Shown here: piece after piece, positions 1 to 11,740 of the stretch
How the letters are laid out: every line of letters starts with the position of its first letter
How positions within the stretch are numbered: position 1 is the first letter of the stretch
DNA from: Mesaphorura yosii
Taxonomy: Eukaryota > Arthropoda > Collembola > Poduromorpha > Tullbergiidae
Direction: 5' to 3'
NCBI GenBank assembly: GCA_009869945.1
Contig: WIXG01000337.1
Location: 21,010 to 85,009, forward strand
Length of the DNA: 64,000 nucleotides
Notes under the pieces: generated by a model
Database searches by the model: none
Told to the model about the DNA's origin: nothing
Seen by the model: the letters and a program-made list of their open reading frames with translations, nothing else
Translations under genes and position numbers: made by a program

Positions 1-3000
1 AGAGATCAGATCAGGATTCAGATGAGTTTCTAGTCTCTCTCAGTGTACTTTAGTAATAAGCAAAAGTATTAAAAGTGCTTCCAGCAGTTGCAGCAGGGCA
101 ACAGCCGACGACGACGTGGTGACGGTGACACTCACTCCACTGCAGCGGTTTCGCATTCGTTAATTACATCATAATAAATTACATTTAATATTCCACTTCC
201 TCTCTCCCGCATGCTGCTGCTGCAACGGGCGAGAGTTTCTTCTATCTTGGCTTTGACTTTTATCTCGTACATCGTGAAGCAGCAGAAGTTGGTTGGCTTG
301 GCAGACTTGGCTTGACTTGTAAGTTCGTATTCCTACTTCGTGTGCATAATCTAGTGATCTACGTTCTAGTACCTAGTAACAGTTGCCAGTGTGTTCAACT
401 TCGACGGTTCTCCAGCAGAGCAGGTTTACCTTTGCCCTCTCCTTCCACGATATACTAATTTAATTATTTAACAAGTCTCTCTTCTCTTCAGCTTAAACCA
501 CGACCACGACTTCTCAACTGCGCTGCCAAACCTAAACCACACTTTTTATTCTACACTCTGAGTTCTGAAGAAGAACGTCTGCCTGCCCACTTTTCTATTC
601 TTGGAATTTCCACTTTCTATCCTGCTTCTACTTTACTCTTATTTCACAACAACTTCTGTCCGAGTTAACTTTAATCTTAGGTTCATTGTGAATTCCTATT
701 ACGCGTACTCGTACGGGGAAAAGTTATTTACGGACTGGTTCGGTGTTCAGAGAATTCATTAAGGGCACAAAGGAGAAATGTGACTATAAATAGTTACAAG
801 CCAATTACAACATGACAAAGACGACAATGGCAATCGCAAAAACCACCACCACAGGTATTCAAGCATTAATGAATGAATTTCGCGTTAACCATTAACTTGA
901 CAAAGCCGAAGAAAGAATTGAATCAAACACGGCCTGGCCTCGTTGTATCGCCATCTACGTCAATTAAGGAAGGTATGCGAGTACGCTTGAATTTTGCAGG
1001 TGGGCGAATTTCGAGTGAATTTGGATTTGTGGCCGTGGCTTTTCGCTTTTGTTGTGATAACTCAGCCATCAGCCTTTAATTGGATTACATGCGGTTGGTT
1101 TCTACGTTTCTTTGCCATTAATTGTCAATTGTGCCTGCCTGTCTACCTGCTCGAGCTCCATTTAATCGAGTTTATTGAATCAAACAGTGAAAGTTATTGA
1201 ATTTTAAGAAGGCAGCGACGCGACAGTAAATGCTGAAGCTTTACATGCACTTTTGGTTATAAATGCGTAGAAATTGATTTTATGACAATGGGAATTGACA
1301 ATAGAGGAAAGACGAGGTGGGGCGCGCGGCTCGTGCTTAACAAGAGAATGCTTTTGCTCTGACCCTGGCCACTGCTATAATATTCAGGAATTCAGGCGAT
1401 GACAAGGACTAATGATGCCATTAAAGTAAGGAGAGGGTGCGGGTGAGTTAAATTGCACTGCATTCGCTTAATGATTTATAAATTGATATCCTCGCGTCGT
1501 CGTCGTGTACCTTTCTTGTTTCTTCTCCTCCACTCTACAAATCATTTCCTTCTCTGCCACTGCCATTTAGTTCACTTGCTACACTGCTGCAAGAACAAGA
1601 AATCCAACATTAATTAGAATTAAAGCTACAACTGCCATTACTTGACTGCAATTTAAAACAAAGCAAAGCAAAGCGGTCTTATCTTAAGCGAGCGATTAAA
1701 TTGTAAATCGTCTAGACTTCATTGAAGTTTCCTGATTACAGAAATTAATTACCAATTTTTTAAGACTCAGAATTCGTGAACTCAAATTCAGGAACTAAGG
1801 ACCAATGCTCATCTTTTGATTTTGGAGGCTCTATCGTGCGTTCCTTGCCTTTTCCATGCCCTTTGGAATATTCTCCTTGGAGGAGACCCCACGACAATTA
1901 AAACTAATGAACCGTGCCGCTCTCGCCAAGCCGCTGCTTGGAACTTAACCCAGAAACCTACTTGTGCTTTTCCTGCATCGCATCACTGACTTCATTACCC
2001 GCCTGATCTTTTGCCTGCCGAGTTAAGCACTTCATGATCTTCAAATTATATCTTGCATTAGAGGAGGCTGATAATGCTAATATAATTCTGAAATATTTTT
2101 ACTACCGTTCGTGAATCGCGATTCTAGTGCGTACAAGCACAAAGGAAAGTTGTTAAACTTTTCCTCTCGCATTTCCTTCTTGCTCGCTTGCTCTTTGACT
2201 CTGCGCTGCCAACGCAACGGCAACCGTTGCCGTTGCCGTTCGACGATGATCCGCCGCCGCACCGCCGAGAGGGAGTTAAACTGCAGGGAGTAAGCAGCAA
2301 GCGAAAAGTCCATTTCCGTTCTCGCGAATCTCATCTCGTGCGCGTGTTTATGTCATCTAATGCCTGTGTCGTTGTATCATCATGTCATAATATTATCTCT
2401 GGTCACAAACTTTTGCGACGCGGAGGAGGAGGCAGGAAAAAAGATTTTAGCCTAAAAAGTTAAAACTTGACTTGCAATATTTATTCATCTTTTAACATGT
2501 ACCAAAAATCTTAGCTTAGTCGCTTGTTACTGCTTTCTCCGGCCGGATTCTATTTTCGACTCGAGAGAGAATAATAAACAACGTAAACATTACATTATGT
2601 ATATGGAAGTTTTATCTTTTACGACGAAGACGATATGACATAAATACATCACTCTGCATGCAGCCAGTCGAGGCTGCTGGCTGCTAACGCTAACTTTGTT
2701 TGCTTCCCGGCTGTCGTTTTTGTTGTCCTCCTAAATAAATACGCCGCGCCGGGGCACGGCGATGGAAATGGCTTGTAAAAGCTTAGCTCAGGACTGCGAC
2801 GCGTATGCGGGAGCGACGGAAGAGCATTAAGGCATTAGGATAAGTAGTCTGACGGACGTGTACACAGCACACGGAGTTTGGGAGTTTAAGCTCCATTATG
2901 CCATGCCACTGTTGAGCTGGGCCGCCGAATCTCAGGAAGAAAAGGAAATGCCGTTAAAAATTCCGGGAATCCACGCGCGGCCCGGCGCTCTCATCTAAAT

Positions 3001-3480
3001 CCAAAATCCTGCCTATGGCCTATTAAATTGACTTCATAACTCAGAATTCCCACTGCCACTGCTGTGTTACTCTACTGGCTTACTGATACGGAATTTATTT
3101 ATGAACCTTAAGCTCTTTTGGTGATCATAATCGACGAATTACAAATTGCTTCCGAAGAAACGGTGACTTAATTACTATTGCAATTGCTAATGCTAAGTAG
3201 CCACGTGTCAATTCATTATTGTGAAAGGTACGCGTGCGTGATCACTGAAATACGAAAATACGCAAAATTTCGATGTGGACATGTGCATAAGCTTGAATTC
3301 GGAGTTCCACTGCGGCTGGCTCTCGTCTGGCCCCTCTTCGTTCGTTCGTTCTCGTTCTTCATATGATGCCATGGCTCTTGGTCGCAGTGGCAGTCTTGGC
3401 ATGCCAAGTCAAAAATATTCGTGAGGAGAGTTTAGCGTAGCCCAGCCTTGCATTACACGCACAAAAGAAGGGAAATCGAG
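1..3480. other. non-coding, no gene recognised
   Basis: All six frames are broken into short ORFs with no recognisable domain. The stretch holds only low-complexity sequence, including a GTTGCC-type run and hairpin near 2.22 kb. It could be intergenic or upstream transcribed sequence of the Dpr-family gene; the sequence does not decide between these. Confidence 0.5.
2215..2235. repeat. perfect 10-bp inverted repeat with 1-nt spacer
   Basis: The arms CAACGGCAAC (2215-2224) and GTTGCCGTTG (2226-2235) are exact reverse complements separated by one C. They run into further GTTGCC copies up to about 2240, so the palindrome may be a by-product of a short hexamer repeat meeting its complement. Confidence 0.7.
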
Positions 3481-5390
3481 ACTCGTTCTCCAAACTCGAC
3501 TGTGCAGCGAGCCAGCAGTTAGTCGAATTTCATCCAAGCTTCAGTTCACATCAAAACTTCTCAACATCTTTGTGCTCTGCAACCTCGGCGTTACTTACTT
3601 GCGTGGTGCGGTGAAAGAATTTAATTCAAGCCAGCAGCCAACGTGTTTCGTCTTTCGCTTCGTGTTTCGTCCTGTTTACATTTTCCGATCTGAAAGTTTT
3701 ATGCACGCCACGACGAATCGTAATCGTAATTTCAGTTAATCTCAATTGGAAAAGGAAAAAAGTTTCCGTGCGCATGGGGCAAGCGAATAGCGAAATAGAA
3801 AAGTGAAAGCAAGCCGAGCGAGTTTCTTAAGAATTTCAATTTTGGAGGAGGAGAGTGTGTGAATTCTGAAGACACATCTCATTAACTGAAAGCAGACTGA
3901 AAGAACGAAACAGGAATAGAATTAAGCAAGATGGGAAGATAAGAGGGAAGATGCGAAGATTGAAGCCGAGCTCCGATTTATCTCCGCCGCGTTAGATCCG
4001 AGTTTCATTTCAGCATCCGTTTCAGTTCTTTGAACCTCCACCGCAAAGCACAGCAAAGCCAGCGTATCGTCAATACTAAACAAGTGTCCTGTCTCTTTTC
4101 ATTTGGATTCATTAATAAGTGTCTTAATCTTAATACCAGCACGCTGCATGCTTTGAACCGAAGAAAGCAGCAAAGCAGTGAGTGAACTTCAAAGAAATTG
4201 GATTAATCTGGCAAAGTGTGAATTTTATCAGCCGAAGACTGCTGCCTGGGCCTGAATGGACTTGAATTCGTACTCGAACCCTCACCCGAAGCATTGAATC
4301 AGGATCAGCTGGACCTCGGCACTCTCGACATTAATTTGGCTGGTTAGCAGTGCGTGAGTGGCTGTGGTCGTGGCAGGCTCTTAATTTATACCAACACGGC
4401 CAACGCCAACACGAGTGTGCAAGTATTCAACGTGTCAAGAGCTCACTCGACTTACTTATTAGCTTAACTCGGTCGGTCGGTGGCTTGGCTCGCACGCTCG
4501 TGTATCCATTAAGCATTGCTTGAAAGGAAAGAGGAATTGAGGTTTCCTTTTTGTTCACGCATCAGTGTGATGTGATCAGCCAGCGAAACAGTCCAGACAG
4601 ACCAACAACTAACTCTCGACTCGATTCGACCAAGTTCCAGTTATCCAATTCCAAGTTCGTCGAGTGCGGCGGCAGCGCGCTAATATTTTAATGGGAATCC
4701 TTTTACTTTTCCTTTGACTTTGACTACTGTTTTAGAAAGAGAATCAGCCAACAGCCCAGTAATCCAACAACAACTTTCTCTGTGCTATATTCGTATTCAT
4801 GGTCCATTGAAGGAAAGTTTCTGCATCAGCGAAACAACTCGCCAGCCAGCTCGACCAAACCAACGTTTACTTCCTTCTTTGTAGTAGTGATCAAAGGAAA
4901 TTGACGATACTGTTTTGCCAAGTCAAGCTAAGCGGCCAAGCCAAGCCAAGCCAAGCCTGCAAAGGTTAAAGACAAACTCAACCCATGTGAAGTAAAAGTT
5001 TGTGCGTACTTTCACTGGACTGTATGTGGAAGAATTCTCTCAGCACAGCACGGCGAGGACGCTGACCTGAAATGACAACAAGTGCGCCACGTTGCGAATT
5101 GCGTTTGCGTGGGCAAAAAAGCAAATATTGACTCTGGTGTCACTTTACAAATTAAAGGTGAACCTGAAAGGCGATAGGCGGCGAATAATATAATTCCGTC
5201 ACCTGAGCTCTTCTCTGAAAGCTGTACGTGAATTCTGAATAATCGAGTTTACACTCCGCATGACAGCACGGCATTGGGATTAATCTGCTTAATCAGTCGT
5301 CAGCAGTGTGTAAATAATTATCACTTTATTAGCATTCAGCATTTGATTGACTGGACAGAATCAACCGTCATTAGAAAATACTTGATAAAG
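3480..5390 (+). other. candidate 5' untranslated exon region of the Dpr-family gene
   Basis: The coding start exon at 18241 is preceded by a splice acceptor, so at least one non-coding exon must lie upstream. This A/G-leaning stretch has no long ORF on the + strand and ends in a near-consensus donor, AAAG followed by GTAAGA, at 5391. That makes it the best candidate I see within the window. The transcription start cannot be placed, and GTAAG matches occur by chance. This is inference, not a demonstrated exon. Confidence 0.2.
4935..4957. repeat. (CCAAG)n pentanucleotide tract
   Basis: About four tandem copies of CCAAG. The same unit or its complement CTTGG recurs at about 11.52, 15.33, 19.28 and 33.00 kb. 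Confidence 0.7.
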
Positions 5391-6890
5391 GTAAGATTCT
5401 GGTAGAATTAATTAATAAATCATTGAACAGATTCGAATTTAAGTCTCCAAATGGCCCAGTTTTTGTTGCCCGAAGTACAAAATCAGTGCGAAATCGCAAA
5501 CATATTTTTACTGTCTTCATCTTCATTCCGTGTGAAATATTGCAATGTTGGGTGCTTCCAACAGCAGAGATTTCTCTATGCACTCGTGAACTCAAACACG
5601 AGAAGAGCACAAATGTTTTGCTGTGCCGTGCAACGTGAAAGACGACAACATTGGCAAAAAATTCTCGCTTACAAGCAAAATGGGAAGAATGGCGAGTGCG
5701 AGTTGAGTTTCGATTGTACCGTGCGTGCCTCTTACGTGTGTGTGCCTTTCTTTTTTCTTTTCGCCTTTCTTTGTCATTGTTACATTACAACGCATTGTCT
5801 TCAACTCGAATTCTTTTTTGCTTTCTCCACTTTCACTTGCTTGTTCGCTCGCTCTTGTCTTGTATTTGTACGCACTTTGCTTGCCTGCAGTGCTTCCTTT
5901 TCTTTCTCGATTCTTATTGCCAATGCGATTGCTGTTGCCTGACTTTTCTTTTTCCTCGACGAGAATGGTGAATGTAACTTGTATTTCATCATCTTCTAGT
6001 TTGTACTTATCTACGTGCCACATGCGGCAAGCAGAAGCACGAGCAGCGAACAGCGAAGAAGACAGGCAGCATCAACGCCAAGTCGACGAGTTTCCCATTC
6101 TCATCTCGGCATCGTCTCGGCCTCGTACTCGTATTTTGTTTCTTTTCATCTTCTGTCGCACGTAATCGATCTTCCACTTTTTCTGAATCATTTCACCACA
6201 CCACCATGCTCAAGTTCACTTTTGCCTCTGTCTGTTGGTTGGTTTATGTTGATGGCGAACTTGCACCTTGATGGCAATCGCGATTCCACCGCCAACTCAG
6301 AATTCCGTCTTCCTCGTCCTTCTTCCATGATTCGTGTTTCGAGTAAATTGAGGTGATGCATGCAGTTTGAATTCACTCTGTAATTCAGTGCAGCAGCAAC
6401 AGCGACTATGACAGCGGTGAAGAATTCTGGCTGTGGTGGAATGTCACATCAAATGCCACTTCAACTTCACCGTCACAGCCACAGTCAAAAAGTCACGTCG
6501 TGTATCGTGTTTCTGGCAAGACAAAGTTTGTTTTTAGGAGGCAAGACAAGCTCTGAACTCTTTTTGTGCTCGAAGGCTGTGCTGTGTGAATATTAAATGG
6601 CAGCGGCTGAAAAAGACATTTATAAACACTCACGTACAAAAATAATACAATATAATAGGAAATGGCAAAGCACAACGCACAAGGCAGAGAAGTGAATTGA
6701 ATTGGAATTGAGAAATGAAAGAATTTTGATGTATCGCAGCGTCGCAGCTGTGAAAATTCGCACGATCTAGACTAGCCGCAGATGAGTACGATTTCTGTTT
6801 ATTTTCGGATACTTCTCATGCATGCTTTCGCTTTCATTTCACAATTCGAGGCGATACCAGTTTGGTAAATAAATAATGGAAAATATTTGT

Positions 6891-6912
6891 CTGCTGTTGC
6901 TGCTGCTGCTCT
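6891..6912. repeat. CTG-type trinucleotide run
   Basis: An imperfect run of CTG/TTG triplets ends in four GCT copies. It lies in non-coding sequence. Confidence 0.6.
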
Positions 6913-9900
6913 GCTCGTGTTAACGTCAAGCATCAGTATCGATCATCGCACGTGAGTGAACCGCCGTCCACAAGCCCGCAAGTTTGCTAGCTGTTCACTG
7001 AATAAATTGGCGATGGTGATGGTTATGGCGAAATGAGCGATTGCAATTGTTGAGCCATTTGCATTCATTGCTCAGTCATTGCTTTCTTATGCTTATTGCA
7101 TTAATTTCTTGGCGAGCAACTTTTCTTCCTCGCTGTTGTTCCGTTTCAGGCGTTGGGGTTTTCTGTGGTTTCTTTAAATGGTTCCACAATTCGATCAATT
7201 TTTTTCTTGTAAATTGATGTGGCTGGTGTATTCAAGAACTACTAGCACAAAAAAGTGGAGGCGTTCTTGGCTTGGGCCGGAGGCGTCTTGCTCAGTTAAT
7301 TGAGTTATCCTTGATATCACGATATATATTGTAAGGAAATTGCGTGGAAGGTCAACTCGTAGCTGAGCTTTCTGTGTCTCATCGGCTTGGGCGCAGCACG
7401 AAGCACGGAAGCACGCCAAATCGCGACATCATTCTTTAGTTTGACAGCCTAATGACAACCTTTCAGCAAATCATCACTCGATATCACGAAAATCACGATG
7501 GCGTGAACTTTTTCGTCTTAGATTGCAATTGCACTTTGATTAAGCACTGCAATCTGTAGTATTAATGGAAATGGAACAACTTGCACGAACTTTCACTTTA
7601 ATTATAAGTTTTGAACAATGAATAAGTCGAATTCGACCCTGAAAAGGAGTGCAAGCACAGACACGAGCACGTAGCCTTTGAGAACGGGACGAAGTTGCTG
7701 TGACTTTTGACTTTTTACGACCTTCACGCTTCATGAGCAAGAACACGATGCAGATATTGCCTTTATTAACTGTTGAGCGTAAATTCAAGCATTGGTGTTA
7801 TGAAGTTTATGCACGCGGAAAGTGAAAAGTGAAAGTGGAGGTGTGAAGTTTTATGATTCAATTCCATTCCTACCGCCGCACCAGGCAAATGCAGTAGAGT
7901 CATACGGCGTAGTCATATAAATGGCATAAAACTGATCATAGACTGTACAGCACAGCATTATAGAGTAACTCTTCATAACAAATTGCAAGGTGAGGTAATG
8001 CATGTCATTAGTCACATTTCATCACAGTATTTCATGAGGGTAATGACAATGTTTATCGTACACGTGCCGTGCCGTAAACACTCATAAACACATAATACAC
8101 ATGTATTTACATAAATCATCTCTAAAAATGCATGCATCGCTTCATAATCGTCGCGTAGTGTGCAATGCACGTCAAAATCTGTCGAAAAAATCTGCCAGTA
8201 CTCAAGACAATGCAGTGCAGCATGTCAGGAAGAGATTTCCTGGAACATGATCAAGAAATCCACCGGCGCGTCGGATTTTGTATTATATCACTGGAGTCAG
8301 CAGTGCAGTGCATTTACTGCGGTCTCAGTCAAGAGCAAGATGCGATGAGATTTTATGACAGGACAAACCGAGAACGAGCAGTGCAGTGCAGTGCAGAATC
8401 TGCAGATGAGATGAAGAATTCCACAACTCCAGCGACACGACGATATGAGCATGAGTAGTCGAGATGACAATCACTTTCACCAGCTGCAATGCAATACACG
8501 CCACGCCACGGCAGGCAGACTGCTGAATGAAAGAGGAACTCGATCCTGCACTGCCGCCGTCGCTGTTAAATTAATCCTCTTCTTTCGTCTGACAGATTTT
8601 CGCTTATATTCCCTTCCTCTGCAGTTTGCCTTGCCTTTCCGTCGCCTTCACTCAAGCCAAAGCCAAAGCTGCTTTTGTCGCCTCGCCTGTGAAGTGAAAG
8701 TGAGAAGAGGCACGGCTTCCTGCTTCGGTTTGGTGTTTGGTCCCAGCTGATCATGTGGGTTTTGTTTTGTTGACTGACGCGACGCGACGCGATTGCCTTG
8801 CCTGCCTGCCTTTCTTTTGTTTGTATTTGTCGTCGTCGTTGCTGGAGTCGGAGCTGATGCTGAAACTGGATGCGATCATTAATAATAATAACCGCCCTTA
8901 ATATCCAAATGCTCAGTGTGAAGTGTGAATTTATATTCAGCAGCAGTGGCACGCACGCACTAACGCATGAGGCAAGAATGCAAGTGTTGATTCTTTGCCT
9001 TTATGCTGATAACTCGACAACTGTGCGCTGATCTCTCTACTGCTTTTTCATTCGTCTTCGTCTTCTGATCCTTTGAGTTTGAATTCTTGAGAACTTTAAT
9101 CAACTGCTGCAGCTGCATGCAACGACTGTACGTTGGAATCATAGAAATGAGGTTTATTTTATCGACTTTGTGCACTTTGCGTACAGGAAGAAATTAAGTC
9201 GTTAAAATAAATCGAACTGTGTATCTTAATTATGGTCTAAGAGACTTTTCTTGAGCTGCCATCAAATTATGCGTGGCTCTCCGGAAATGCAGCCGGTTAC
9301 AATCACAGCCGGCACAAAATTGCATCGAGCTTCTGACCATGAATACAAAACAGAGAGATTACATCCATGAAACAGCAACGCAACAGCAATGGCAATCAAG
9401 TGCAGAATAAATATCACAATGTTTATAAGCTCATGCCCCGGCTGCTTTCTCCCCTCGCGCGGCCGCAGATTAACTTGAACTTGATTTATCCATTATTATT
9501 TGACGGAGTAAATCCAGCAGAATAATACTTTCGAGTGGTGGTGCGCCGGTCTCGACTCGACCCGACCCTCTCCTGCGCTAATAAAATACGGATTACGGAT
9601 TTGCGACGGGCGACGAGGCGACGGAGCACGGGAGATTGGCTTTCGTTTCTTCTGCACCGCACCGCCGTAATTCTGAGGACGTCATTTTGATAAATCCCTC
9701 TTGGAATGCATTGCGTGCCTGCGCTGCTTGCATTTGCTGAGATTTGATAAAAATTAAAAGCATTTTTCAGTTTAAATGCTAAATGCATTTCCCCATTAAA
9801 ACGTCGCGCCTAATCTGCAGACTGCAGGCAGGCGATTCCGAAATTACAAATGGGACCGGGCTTATGCTCGTGTGAACCTAAATCTGGCGTGACTTGGCAG

Positions 9901-10798
9901 TCGTGGAGGCGAGACGTGCTGGAGCCCGATGCAATACAACTTGGGACGCATGGGGCACGAGCCTAACTGGCTGGCAGGTTGGAGACTTCAGCAGTAGCCC
10001 ATGGCGACATCAAATTAATTCCACCTCTGCAATTGCTTTCGTCTTTCGCGTTCCTGAAATAGAATAGAAATTCTATATTCAGTCGAGCCGCGGCGGTGAG
10101 AATTCTAGACTAATTCGTTAGTAACTTCTAACTTCTTTCTTTCTTTCTCGTTGTCGTTCTCATCCTCGTTACGTTACGGCGGCAGCAGTCAGATAAATGA
10201 TATCATTATCTTTTCGCTTATTTCGCAACCATTTCCATTCTTCACTTTGACTACTGCGCCATGCCTGGATCTGGACATGAATTTAATGACGCAGTTCCGC
10301 CGTTGCCCGTTTCGTTTTCACGGGCTATGAAACTGAAAATAATTATAACTCCCTCCGAGCTAAAGTAAAAGTAAAATGATGATTCCTGATTCTCGTAATC
10401 ATGTAATCTAATACTCAGCTATCAGCTGTCTATTTTGCCTTTGCGGAACGATGCTCGATGTCTTTGTTCTTTTCTGCTTGAAGTTCCCAGAATTTTATTC
10501 TTACCCACGATTTATCAATCAAATTCGCAGGCAGTCATAAACCATTAACGATTCATCCATCAATCTTGCATATTACATACATACAAAGAAGAATGGAAAA
10601 ATCTTGGCGGTGCAGCATTAATCTGTGCTGGCGTAATGCAATTAAATTCAGGAAGATTAAAGCGAAACGAGGCATGCCTCGATCGGTGCCGTGCTTTTTC
10701 GAATGGTCCTTTCGCATCGCTTTCCCATTGAATAGTCAAACAGCCAGCCAGCCAGCCGTCTGGCGAAGTTAATGTCTTTGTTCAGTTCTTTATCAAGA

Positions 10799-10824
10799 AC
10801 TCGACTAGACTCGACTCGACTCGA
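10799..10824. repeat. (ACTCG)n pentanucleotide tract
   Basis: Consecutive ACTCG/GACTC units with one variant copy (ACTAG). Similar runs lie at about 27.04 and 53.84 kb. Confidence 0.65.
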
Positions 10825-11520
10825 GTCCTGTAAATGTCAATGCAAATTACGTAGTTAGCAAACCGAAAAGGATGTACTTGAGGAGAAAATTCATGGTTCG
10901 ATTGCGTATCGCAAGGTAAATGCATGCACGAGGCAGAGAAAGGAGAAAGGAAAGTCGAATCTATCAAGTGAATCTGAAGATGGCCATTTTCTCCTTGAGT
11001 AACTTGACTCAAGTCAAGTGGTATCATATTGCATGCGTCGTATCGCGTATCGCTGCTTCAACTGAACTGAAACGAGACCGAGACTGAGATTGTGAGGTTA
11101 ACAAGTCTGTTCTGTTTTACACTGTACTGGCACGATACGGAAGGCGAAGGCGGAAGCGTAGGCAGAGATTTTAAAAAGATCATGAACTTGATGCCAGCCA
11201 TGCGAGATGCGGCAGGGCAGAGCCGAGGCAAAGTCATAAAATGTAAACCCTTTTTACAATGAAGATTACACTAAGCCACGATACGGGAGCCGCGTGCACG
11301 CACACTCACAAATAACGTAAAACGCAGTGATTCAAGCAAGCGAGCAGTGTATTTCCTTATTTCTTGGGAATCTTCTTCTACAGTCAGAAACCAGTAAGAA
11401 AGTTATTTACTTGGCTCAGCTTGACTTGGGCAGGAAATAGAATCCAAATACGAATACGCAATGGCACTAAGCATTAAGCACGAGATTCCAAGATTAGAGA
11501 ATATTTTACAGAAATCAAAG

Positions 11521-11545
11521 CTGGCTTGGCTTGGTTTGGCTTGGA
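11521..11545. repeat. (CTTGG)n pentanucleotide tract
   Basis: Tandem GGCTT/GGTTT units. They are the complement of the CCAAG tract near 4.94 kb. Confidence 0.65.
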
Positions 11546-11722
11546 AGGGCAGGCAGAAAGTCTGCCTCTGTCCAGAGCCTTTTGCTGTTTGCTGAGTTGT
11601 CTCATTTTTCTTATTTTTGAAGCTTTCGTTTATGTTTATATTTACAATTTACCATTTACTATTTATGGTTGACAATACAATGGCTCTGACTGTGACTCTG
11701 ACTACAATGCAGACTTCCTCTG

Positions 11723-11740
11723 CGACGACGACGACGACGA
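11723..11740. repeat. (CGA)6 microsatellite
   Basis: Six uninterrupted CGA copies in non-coding sequence. Confidence 0.85.

Noticed and set aside
812-854. ATG frame of 14 codons ending at CAG/GTATTC, phase-compatible with the exon at 21445
   Set aside because: It could in principle be an alternative first coding exon, but it supplies no signal peptide, the donor is mediocre, and a phase match has a one-in-three chance.
5451-6165. Overlapping + strand frames of 106-163 codons
   Set aside because: Driven by a TTC/CTT/TGC-rich stretch giving Phe/Leu/Cys/Ser strings; frames overlap one another and an antisense frame of 143 codons.
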